NCBI RefSeq assembly: GCF_030297015.1
Contig: NZ_AP028056.1
Location: 3,048,939 to 3,112,938 of the forward strand
Direction: 5' to 3'
Length of the DNA stretch: 64,000 nucleotides
Origin: Brooklawnia propionicigenes
GTDB taxonomy: Bacteria > Actinomycetota > Actinomycetes > Propionibacteriales > Propionibacteriaceae
Shown piece by piece: positions 19,397-26,857 of this stretch. The translations under genes were made by a program, and so were the position numbers. A model generated the notes under the pieces. That model was given only the letters and a program-made list of their open reading frames with translations. It made no database searches and was not told the origin of the DNA. Numbering within the stretch: the first letter of the stretch is position 1; the number at the start of each line of letters is the position of its first letter.

Positions 19397-21031
19397 TCAG
19401 CCCTCGAGGGCCTCCGAAACCACCTGTTTGGCGGCATCCTGGATCGCCGCGAGGTGCTCCGCGCTGCGGAAACTCTCGGCATAGATCTTGTACTTGTCCT
19501 CGGTACCCGACGGGCGGGCCGCGAACCAGCCGGAGTCGGTGGTCACCTTGATGCCGCCGATGGCTGCGTTGTTGCCCGGAGCATGCGAGTAGACGTGGGT
19601 GATCGGATCACCGGCCAGTTCCGCGGCCTTGATGTCGTCGGGCGCCAGCGCCTTGAGACGGGCCTTCTGCTCGCGGTTGGCCTCGGCGTCGATGCGTGCG
19701 TAGAAGTACGTGCCGAACTGATCGACGAGCCTGTCGTAGTGCTGCGACGGTGTCTTGCCGGTCTTGGCGGTGATCTCGCTGGCCAGCAGATCGAGAATCA
19801 GGCCGTCCTTGTCGGTCGTCCACGTCGAGCCGTCGAATTCGAGGAAGGAGGCTCCCGCGGACTCTTCGCCGCCGAATCCGAGCTCGCCCGAGATCAGGCC
19901 GGGAACGAACCACTTGAAGCCGACCGGCACCTCGATCAGTGTGCGTCCGAGGAGATTGGCGACGTTGTCGATCATCGAGCTGGAGACCAGGGTCTTGCCG
20001 ATCGCGGTACTCGCGGGCCAGCCCGGGCGGTTGCCGAACAGGTACTGAATGGCCACCGCCAGGTAGTGGTTCGGGTTCATCAGGCCGGCGTCGGGAGTGA
20101 CGATGCCGTGCCGGTCGGAGTCCGCATCATTGCCGGTCGAGATGTCGTAGGCGTTGCGGTTGGCCACCAGGGACGCCATCGCGTTCGGCGAGGAGCAGTC
20201 CATCCGGATCTTGCCATCGGTGTCGAGTGTCATGAAGTACCAGGTCGGGTCGATGACCTTGTTCACGACGGTCAGATTGGGCAGCAGGTTCTCCGAGATG
20301 TACTCCCAGTACTGCGCCGAGGCGCCGCCCATCGGGTCGGCACCAATCCGCAGCCCGGACGTCCTGATCGCCTCCATGTCGACGACCAGGGCCAGCTCGG
20401 TGCAGTACGGGGTGCGGTAGTCGAAGCGGACGACCTTGCCGGCGGCCTGTTCGTAGGGCACCCGGGCGATCGTCCGGAAGTCGGCCAGCAGTTCGTTGGC
20501 ACGGTCGGCGATCCAGCCGGTGGCATCGGTGTCAGCGGGGCCACCATTGGGCGGGTTGTACTTGAAGCCGCCATCGCGTGGGGGATTGTGCGACGGGGTG
20601 ACGACGATGCCGTCGGCCTGGGGCCCACCGGCATGCTCGCGGTTGTAGCGGATGATCGCTCGCGACACGGCGGGGGTCGGAGTGTACTCGTCCTCGCGCT
20701 CGGCGAGTACCTCGATGCCTTGGGCGACCAGCACCTCGATGGCGGTCTTCCAGGCAGGCAGCGAAAGCCCGTGGGTGTCCTTGCCGATGAACAGGGGACC
20801 CGTGGTGCCCTGACCGGCGCGGTACTCGATGATTGCTTGGGTGATGGACGCGATATGCGCTTCGTTGAACGCAGTATCGAGACTTGACCCACGATGACCG
20901 GAGGTCCCGAAGGAGACCATCTGGTCGGGGTTGGTGGGATCAGGCACTTTGTCGTAATAGGCGCCGAGAACTTCATCGATATTGATCAAGTCCGAGGGGT
21001 CGGCCAGTTGGCCTGCACGTGGATGAGCCAT
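19397..21031 (-). CDS. pgm: Phosphoglucomutase (alpha-D-glucose phosphate-specific)
   Basis: It interconverts glucose-1-phosphate and glucose-6-phosphate, connecting glycogen metabolism with glycolysis. The N-terminal MAHPRAGQLADPSDLIN opening and VSFGTSGHRGSSLDTAFNE are typical, the catalytic phosphoserine is in TPSHNPPRDGG, a metal-binding DADSDR-type loop appears as GNDADSDRHG, and the sugar-binding GEESAG motif (GFGGEESAGASF) and phosphate-binding RPSGTEDKYK follow. At 544 residues it is the long bacterial type. It lies 55 bases downstream of the epimerase start and faces the glycogen genes functionally. Confidence 0.95.
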   Translation of the reverse strand: MAHPRAGQLADPSDLINIDEVLGAYYDKVPDPTNPDQMVSFGTSGHRGSSLDTAFNEAHIASITQAIIEYRAGQGTTGPLFIGKDTHGLSLPAWKTAIEVLVAQGIEVLAEREDEYTPTPAVSRAIIRYNREHAGGPQADGIVVTPSHNPPRDGGFKYNPPNGGPADTDATGWIADRANELLADFRTIARVPYEQAAGKVVRFDYRTPYCTELALVVDMEAIRTSGLRIGADPMGGASAQYWEYISENLLPNLTVVNKVIDPTWYFMTLDTDGKIRMDCSSPNAMASLVANRNAYDISTGNDADSDRHGIVTPDAGLMNPNHYLAVAIQYLFGNRPGWPASTAIGKTLVSSSMIDNVANLLGRTLIEVPVGFKWFVPGLISGELGFGGEESAGASFLEFDGSTWTTDKDGLILDLLASEITAKTGKTPSQHYDRLVDQFGTYFYARIDAEANREQKARLKALAPDDIKAAELAGDPITHVYSHAPGNNAAIGGIKVTTDSGWFAARPSGTEDKYKIYAESFRSAEHLAAIQDAAKQVVSEALEG

Positions 21032-21105
21032 GAGACTATCTTGCCGCCTCGGCGCAGGTTTCGTAGCGGTTCGTGGGCACTGTTCGACGGTGGAAGAATA
21101 GGCCC

Positions 21106-22020
21106 ATGAACGCTGATCAGAGTTTTTCGCGTCCCGGAGCCATTGACCTGTCCTCCCTGACTGCCTCCGCGGCCACTCAGCCGCCCGCCAGTGCCGGCGG
21201 AAGCTACGTGCTCGAGGTGACCGAGGCGGTCTTCGAACAGGTGGCGCAGCAGTCGATGCAGTACCCGGTGATCCTGGTCTTCGTCTCGGGCGGCGACCGG
21301 TCCAGTCAGCAAGTAGCCACAGATCTTGCCGAGCTCGTCAATGGTCTTGGCGGACGCATGGTGCTGGGCGTGGTCGACGTTGCCGCCCAGGCGCGCATCG
21401 CGCAGGCCCTTGGTGTGCAGGCCGTGCCGACAGCGGTCGCGCTGATCGGTGGCCAGCTGGCCCCGCTGTTCCAGGGCACCCGCGACAAGGCCGACATCAA
21501 GGCGTTGCTCGACCAGGTCGCCCAGATCGCCGTCGCCAACGGACTCACCGGACGTGCTCAGCCGCAGGCGGCCGCCCCCGCACCCGAACAGACCAATGGT
21601 GAGCCGGCCGTCGACCCGCGCTTCGCGGCCGCCGACGAGGCCCTGCAGGCCGGTGATTTCGCGAAGGCCGTCCAGGAGTTCGACAAGCTGCTGAAGGCCA
21701 ATCCCCGCGACAGTGAGGCACAGGCCGGACGCGCCCAGGCGTCGTTGTTACTGCGCACTGCCGAAGTGGACCCGGCTGCCATCGCGAAGGCGGACGCGGC
21801 TCCTGACGATATCGACCTGCAACTGGCCGCCGCCGATCTGGAGCTGGTCACCGGCCATGCCGAGCAGGCGTTCACGCGGCTGGTGAATCTGGTGCGCCGC
21901 ACCTCGGGCGACGAGCGCGAGCAGGTACGCGTCCGTTTGGTGGAGCTGTTCGAGACCGCCGATCCGGCCGATCCAGCCGTTACGAAGGCCCGCCGGGCGC
22001 TGTCGATGGCGCTCTTCTGA
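21106..22020 (+). CDS. Thioredoxin-fold/TPR protein without cysteines (CnoX/YbbN-like)
   Basis: Residues about 30-145 form a thioredoxin-like domain, with the cis-proline segment GVQAVPTAVALIGGQ and a C-terminal strand-helix FQGTRDKADIKALLDQV. The usual CxxC is replaced by SGGDRSS, and no cysteine occurs in the whole protein. An Ala/Pro linker leads to a helical TPR-like region (about 175-304). This architecture matches CnoX/YbbN co-chaperones that hand clients to GroEL and DnaK; redox activity is excluded by sequence. ATG 21106 is preferred over an upstream in-frame start, giving 304 residues. Rv1324 holds the equivalent place in M. tuberculosis. Confidence 0.85.
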   Translation: MNADQSFSRPGAIDLSSLTASAATQPPASAGGSYVLEVTEAVFEQVAQQSMQYPVILVFVSGGDRSSQQVATDLAELVNGLGGRMVLGVVDVAAQARIAQALGVQAVPTAVALIGGQLAPLFQGTRDKADIKALLDQVAQIAVANGLTGRAQPQAAAPAPEQTNGEPAVDPRFAAADEALQAGDFAKAVQEFDKLLKANPRDSEAQAGRAQASLLLRTAEVDPAAIAKADAAPDDIDLQLAAADLELVTGHAEQAFTRLVNLVRRTSGDEREQVRVRLVELFETADPADPAVTKARRALSMALF

Positions 22021-22026
22021 TCCCTG

Positions 22027-22806
22027 CTAGTCGAGTTCCCGGCCGTCCTCGGTGTAGATAGTTGTCGGCCCGGCCAGCAGCCGGTGCAGCCGCCGGGCCG
22101 ACAACGAATAGATGTGTGCGTCCATCTCGTCCTCGAAGACCCAACGAAAGGCGCGGATCTCGGTCTCGGGCAGCTGCATCCGGGCGATGGTCGCCTGGTC
22201 CAGCACTCCGCCGTCGAAGATGAACTCGACGGCGTCGTCCCAGCCGAGATAGGGCGGCATCCAGTCGACGACCAGGGGCTGGTTGAGCCGCACATGAATC
22301 CCGAGCTCTTCGAGCACCTCGCGTTCGGCACCCACCCGGGGTGGTTCATTCGGCTCCACGACGCCGCCGGGCAGCTCCCAATCGTCCTTGTAGGTGGTTT
22401 CGACCAGCAGGATGCGCCCGGCCTCATCGCGGAACAGCACATGCCCGATGATGCGGTGAGTGGGCAGCACCGTGTTCATCACGCCGCTGAAGCCGTCCGG
22501 CCCGTAGACCTGATCGATGGCCAGCCTGGCGTAGACCAGCACATCGCGCCAGCTACCATCGGGCCCGCGCACCGCCTTGCGACGGCGTCCCTCGCGACGA
22601 AAACGCGCACGATGCAGCGCGCGCATGGCCATCTGATCATCGGCCGGTATCTGCACTTCCAGGCGGTCGACCCCGCGTCCGATCAATGCGTCGTCGGCGG
22701 CCAGGCTGACCCCGCGATCCAAGGTCGCCTGATCAGTCTGGCCCGCCCACTCGAGGATGCCGATGCCGTCGTTGACGGTCAGCTTGATCTCGAACGCGTC
22801 ATCCAA
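22027..22806 (-). CDS. Nudix hydrolase with N-terminal GNAT-like region
   Basis: A full Nudix box GVVEPN-E-PPRVGAE-REVLEELGI (about residues 155-178, fitting Gx5Ex7REUxEExGU) identifies a Mg-dependent hydrolase of nucleoside-diphosphate-linked compounds. The first 100 residues carry ADDQMAMRALHRARFRREG and GSWRDVLVYARLA, resembling the C-terminal half of a GNAT acetyltransferase, so this may be a fusion. Substrate is unknown. The only start near the usual length is TTG 22806, 11 bases after the glgB stop, which makes the N-terminus uncertain. The position suggests co-transcription with glgE-glgB. Confidence 0.8.
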   Translation of the reverse strand: MDDAFEIKLTVNDGIGILEWAGQTDQATLDRGVSLAADDALIGRGVDRLEVQIPADDQMAMRALHRARFRREGRRRKAVRGPDGSWRDVLVYARLAIDQVYGPDGFSGVMNTVLPTHRIIGHVLFRDEAGRILLVETTYKDDWELPGGVVEPNEPPRVGAEREVLEELGIHVRLNQPLVVDWMPPYLGWDDAVEFIFDGGVLDQATIARMQLPETEIRAFRWVFEDEMDAHIYSLSARRLHRLLAGPTTIYTEDGRELD

Positions 22807-22817
22807 CGGGTCAGGCC

Positions 22818-24719
22818 TCAGCCTTCATAGCGCAGCCACACGCCGCCCATCGGTGGCACCGACACCGTCGCGCTCGCCCAAGCGTCCGGATCGTCGGTCT
22901 CCGACGGCACCGCGATGACCGGCTCGACGTTCTCGTAGAGGCCGGTGCCATCAAACTCGACGGCATCGGTGCTGAGGATCTGGCGCCAGGCACCTGCCTT
23001 CGGCAAGAAGACCGAGTACTCCGGGTAGGGCTCCGACGAGAAGTTCGCGAGGCAGGCGATGATCTCGCCGTCACGGTCCAGCCGCACATAGCTGTAGGTG
23101 TTGTGAGCGGCATCGTTGGCGTTCATCCAGCGGAAGCCTTCGGGCTCGCAATCCAACTGGTGCAAGGCCGGATGAATCGCCTGCAGCTCGTTCATGGTCC
23201 GGATGAGCTGACGCACGCCGTTGTGACCCGGCAGCGAGTCGACCCACCACTCCAGGCCCTCCTGCTCGTTCCATTCCGCCCGTTCGGCGAACTCCTGACC
23301 CATGAACAGCAGCTGCTTGCCGGGGAAGCTCCACATGAACGAGTAGAAGGTGCGCAGCGTGGCGAACTTGCGCCAGTCGTCCTGCGGGATCTTGTTGAGC
23401 ATCGATCCCTTGCCGTGCACGACCTCGTCATGGCTGATCGGCAGGATGAAGTTCTCGGAGTAGGCGTAGACCATTGCGAACGTCATGTCATTGTGGTGGT
23501 ACTGCCGGTAGATCGGATCGAGGCTCAGATAGCGCAGCGAGTCGTTCATCCAGCCCATGTTCCACTTGAAACCGAAGCCCAGACCGCCCCAGTTCGTGGG
23601 TTTGGTGACCCCACCGAAGCTCGTCGATTCCTCGGCGATCATGACCACACCGGGGGTGCGCGCGTACAGATGCTTGTTCACATAGCGCAGCAGGTCGATC
23701 GCGTCGAGATTCTCGCGGCCGCCGTACTTGTTGGGCACCCACTCGCCCTCCGCACGCGAGTAGTCGAGGTAGAGCATGGACGCCACCGCGTCCACCCGCA
23801 GCGCATCCGCGTGGAACTGCTGCACCCAGTACAAGGCGTTGGAGACCAGGAAACACTTGACCTCGTTGCGCCCGAAATTGAAGACGTAGGTTCCCCAGTC
23901 GGGCTGCTCGCCCTGACGCGGGTCGGCATGCTCGTAGAGTGCGGTGCCGTCGAAGCGGCCGAGGGCCCAGTCGTCCTTGGGGAAGTGACCGGGCACCCAG
24001 TCGAGGATGACCCCGATGCCCTCGGCGTGCAGCGCCTCCACTAGGACGCGGAAGTCGTCCGGGGTGCCCAGCCGGGCATCAGGCGCGAAGTAGCCGGTGA
24101 CCTGGTAGCCCCAGCTGCCGGTGAACGGATGCGACATCACGGGCATGAACTCGACGTGGGTGTAACCCTGCCACTTGACGTAGGCGGGCAGCTGCTCGGC
24201 GAGCTCGAGATAGGTCAGGCCCTTGCGCCAGCTACCCAGATGCAACTCGTAGATGCTCATCTGGGATTCATAGACGTTGGTCTGCGAGCGCTTGTCGAGC
24301 CATTCCTGCTCGCTGGCGCCCCACTCGTAGTCGGACTCCCAGACGATGGATGCATTGCCCGGAGGAGTGTCGGCGAAGCGGGCGTAGGGGTCCACCTTCT
24401 CCTGCCAGGAACCGTCGCCGTGCTGGATCTTGTACTTGTACTGCGTTCCGACTCCGACGCCTTCCTTCCAGGTCGCCCAGACCCCGGTGCCGGGGACGAA
24501 CTCCATGTCGTCGCCCTGCCACCAGTTGAAGTCGCCCATCACCTGGACGCGCCGGGCGTTGGGCGCCCAGACGGCGAAGCGGGTGCCCGTAAGGTCGCCG
24601 CGCTCGTCATCGTGCACTGTGACCACATGGCTGCCGAGTCTGCGCCAGGCTTCGGTGTCGCCACCGCTGTGAAAACCTTCGAGATCCCAACCGGTCAGAT
24701 TGCCGAACTTGTCGTGCAT
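22818..24719 (-). CDS. glgB: 1,4-alpha-glucan branching enzyme
   Basis: GlgB introduces alpha-1,6 branches into glycogen-like glucans. The CBM48-like N-terminal domain (FAVWAPNARRVQVMGDFNWW) is followed by a GH13 barrel: the nucleophile region DALRVDAVASMLYLDY, the acid/base IAEESTSFGG and the family-specific PISHDEVVHGKGSML, then a C-terminal beta domain. At 633 residues it lacks the extra N1 domain of the longest versions. It starts 12 bases after glgE and almost certainly shares its transcript, matching the known cooperation of GlgE and GlgB in building alpha-glucan from maltose-1-phosphate. Confidence 0.96.
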   Translation of the reverse strand: MHDKFGNLTGWDLEGFHSGGDTEAWRRLGSHVVTVHDDERGDLTGTRFAVWAPNARRVQVMGDFNWWQGDDMEFVPGTGVWATWKEGVGVGTQYKYKIQHGDGSWQEKVDPYARFADTPPGNASIVWESDYEWGASEQEWLDKRSQTNVYESQMSIYELHLGSWRKGLTYLELAEQLPAYVKWQGYTHVEFMPVMSHPFTGSWGYQVTGYFAPDARLGTPDDFRVLVEALHAEGIGVILDWVPGHFPKDDWALGRFDGTALYEHADPRQGEQPDWGTYVFNFGRNEVKCFLVSNALYWVQQFHADALRVDAVASMLYLDYSRAEGEWVPNKYGGRENLDAIDLLRYVNKHLYARTPGVVMIAEESTSFGGVTKPTNWGGLGFGFKWNMGWMNDSLRYLSLDPIYRQYHHNDMTFAMVYAYSENFILPISHDEVVHGKGSMLNKIPQDDWRKFATLRTFYSFMWSFPGKQLLFMGQEFAERAEWNEQEGLEWWVDSLPGHNGVRQLIRTMNELQAIHPALHQLDCEPEGFRWMNANDAAHNTYSYVRLDRDGEIIACLANFSSEPYPEYSVFLPKAGAWRQILSTDAVEFDGTGLYENVEPVIAVPSETDDPDAWASATVSVPPMGGVWLRYEG

Positions 24720-24731
24720 GTCTTCCTGCTT

Positions 24732-26741
24732 TCAGTGATGCGCGCGGACGGTGAGAATGTGGGCCGGACGGGCGGGGTCCAGGAGAACGAAGTTGCGGGT
24801 TCCCCAGACGAAGTCTGCTCCGGTCAGTTCGTCATGGACATCGAAGGTCTCGGCTGCGATGCCGAGGTCCTTGAGGTCCACAGTTACTTCGCCGCTCACC
24901 GTCTCATGAGGGTTAAGGCTGCAAACTACGATAACGGTGTCGTCACCGTCATTCTTTGCAAAGGCGAAGATCTCGTCTGAAGTCGTCTTGAGCACGGTAG
25001 TGCGGCGGAGTTGCTGCAGCGCCGGGTGCTCACGACGGATTTCGTTCAGCCGGCGCATCAATTCATTGAGGTTCGGCTTGGCATTGAAATCGCGCGGGCG
25101 ATACTCGTACTTCTCGGAGTTCAGGTACTCTTCCCCGCCGGGCTTCAGGGGCTCGAATTCGAACTGCTCGAAGCCCTGGTAGATGCCCCACAGCGGACTC
25201 ATCATGGACGCCAGGATCATTCGGATCGCAAAGGCGGCGGGCGCGCCCGAACGCACCGACAGCGGGTTGATGTCGGGGGTGTTGACGAAGAAGTTCGGAC
25301 GCATGAAGTCGGCGGTCTCGGTAGCCAGTTCCATCAGATAGGCGCCGAGGTCCTGCTTCGTGAAGCGCCAGGTGAAGTATGTGTAGCTCATGTGGAAGCC
25401 GGCTTTGCCCAGGGTCTGCATGACCTCGGGGCGACTGAACGCCTCGGCGAGGAAGATCACCTCAGGATGCGTCTGGTGCACCTGCGTGGTCAGCCAGTCC
25501 CAGAATTCCAGTGGTTTGGTGTGCGGGTTGTCCACACGGAAGATCGTCACTCCGTGATCGACCCAGTACTCGATCAGTCGCAGCGCCTCGTGGTACATGC
25601 CATCGGGGTCGTTGTCGAAGTTGATGGGATAAATGTCCTGGTACTTCTTCGGCGGGTTCTCGGCGTAGGCGATCGTGCCGTCCAGTCGCGTGGTGAACCA
25701 TTCCGGATGCTCGGTGACCCAGGGATGGTCGGGGGAGGCCTGCAGCGCGAAGTCGAGAGCTACCTCCAGCCCGAGGGAATGGGCCTTCGCCACGAATGCG
25801 TCGAAGTCCTCGATGGTGCCCAGGTCCGGATGGATCGCGTCATGGCCGCCTTCCGGACCGCCGACCGCCCAGGGGGATCCCGGATCATCCGGACCCGCCA
25901 CCAGGGAGTTGTTGGGGCCCTTGCGGAACTGACGGCCGACCGGATGGATCGGGGGGACATAGGCCACGTCGAAGCCCATCTCGGCGATGTGCTCGAGCAT
26001 CGGGTAGCAGTCGTTGAACGTGCCGGATCGCCATTGCCCGGTCTGCGGATCGCGGGTCGCACCCTGGGAACGCGGGAAGAACTCGTACCAACTGGCGTAC
26101 AAGGCCCGTTTGCGGTCGACCTGGATGGGGTAGTCGACCGTCGGGGTCGTCAGCCGGCGACGGCCGAAGCGCGTCATGGCAGCGTCCAGATCGGTGGCCA
26201 TCGCGACCCGGTGCAACTCGGCGAACGGCCTGCTCGGCTTGAGGCCGGCATCGGCAGCCTCGATGACGACGGCCTCGGCGTCGGCGCCTGCCGACCGCGC
26301 GCGGCTGAGCGCGTCCACGAACAGATCGTGACCTTCGGCACAGACCAGTTCGAGATCCATGCCGGCGGCGAGCTTGATGTCTGCGTTGTGATGCCAGGTG
26401 TGCCAGTCGTCGGCCCAGGCCTCGATGCGGAAGGTCCAGTCCCCGGTGGTATCCAGACGCACCCAGGCCTGCCAGATGTCCAGGCCCTCCGGCCAGATCT
26501 GAACCATGTCGACGTGCGATTGCTGACCGTCGGGGGCCGTCAGCACCACGGTGGCGCCGACCTTGTCATGGCCCTCGCGATAGATGCGTGCGGAAATCGG
26601 GAACTGTTCGCCTTCGACCGCCTTGGCCGGGTAGGCGCCGTGTTCGATGACCGGGGCTACCTTCCCGATCGGTAAACGCCCGAACTTGAATTGGTCAAAT
26701 CGGGTCGTGGGCGAGGGGCATACGTTGTCGAGGTCACTCAC
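24732..26741 (-). CDS. glgE: Alpha-1,4-glucan:maltose-1-phosphate maltosyltransferase
   Basis: GlgE extends alpha-glucans using maltose-1-phosphate. The N-terminal part has the characteristic PVIEHGAYPAKAVEGE, and the GH13 barrel has the nucleophile IFRVDNPHTKP, the acid/base IFLAEAFSRPEVM and NTPDINPLSVRSG. The frame continues to 26828, but that would leave only 29 bases to the divergent glgP; GTG 26741 gives 669 residues, close to the Streptomyces enzymes. No strong Shine-Dalgarno sequence supports either, so the start is uncertain. It heads a glgE-glgB-Nudix operon. No trehalose synthase or maltokinase gene is within the window. Confidence 0.94.
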   Translation of the reverse strand: MSDLDNVCPSPTTRFDQFKFGRLPIGKVAPVIEHGAYPAKAVEGEQFPISARIYREGHDKVGATVVLTAPDGQQSHVDMVQIWPEGLDIWQAWVRLDTTGDWTFRIEAWADDWHTWHHNADIKLAAGMDLELVCAEGHDLFVDALSRARSAGADAEAVVIEAADAGLKPSRPFAELHRVAMATDLDAAMTRFGRRRLTTPTVDYPIQVDRKRALYASWYEFFPRSQGATRDPQTGQWRSGTFNDCYPMLEHIAEMGFDVAYVPPIHPVGRQFRKGPNNSLVAGPDDPGSPWAVGGPEGGHDAIHPDLGTIEDFDAFVAKAHSLGLEVALDFALQASPDHPWVTEHPEWFTTRLDGTIAYAENPPKKYQDIYPINFDNDPDGMYHEALRLIEYWVDHGVTIFRVDNPHTKPLEFWDWLTTQVHQTHPEVIFLAEAFSRPEVMQTLGKAGFHMSYTYFTWRFTKQDLGAYLMELATETADFMRPNFFVNTPDINPLSVRSGAPAAFAIRMILASMMSPLWGIYQGFEQFEFEPLKPGGEEYLNSEKYEYRPRDFNAKPNLNELMRRLNEIRREHPALQQLRRTTVLKTTSDEIFAFAKNDGDDTVIVVCSLNPHETVSGEVTVDLKDLGIAAETFDVHDELTGADFVWGTRNFVLLDPARPAHILTVRAHH

Positions 26742-26857
26742 GTGTGCAACGCTAGCGGTCCGTCGCCTGGCTAGCGAGTAGATGGGGCAAGACCAGCAGT
26801 TTTTATTGAATCTGGGACGTCTCGGCATGCCACAGATGACTCCACTAGCCTGAGCTT

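Noticed and set aside
19364-20887. A 507-codon plus-strand frame across phosphoglucomutase
   Set aside because: It mirrors pgm on the opposite strand and shows no recognisable domain or ribosome binding site.
25011-26675. A 554-codon plus-strand frame across glgE
   Set aside because: glgE on the minus strand has all catalytic motifs, and the plus-strand frame has none.
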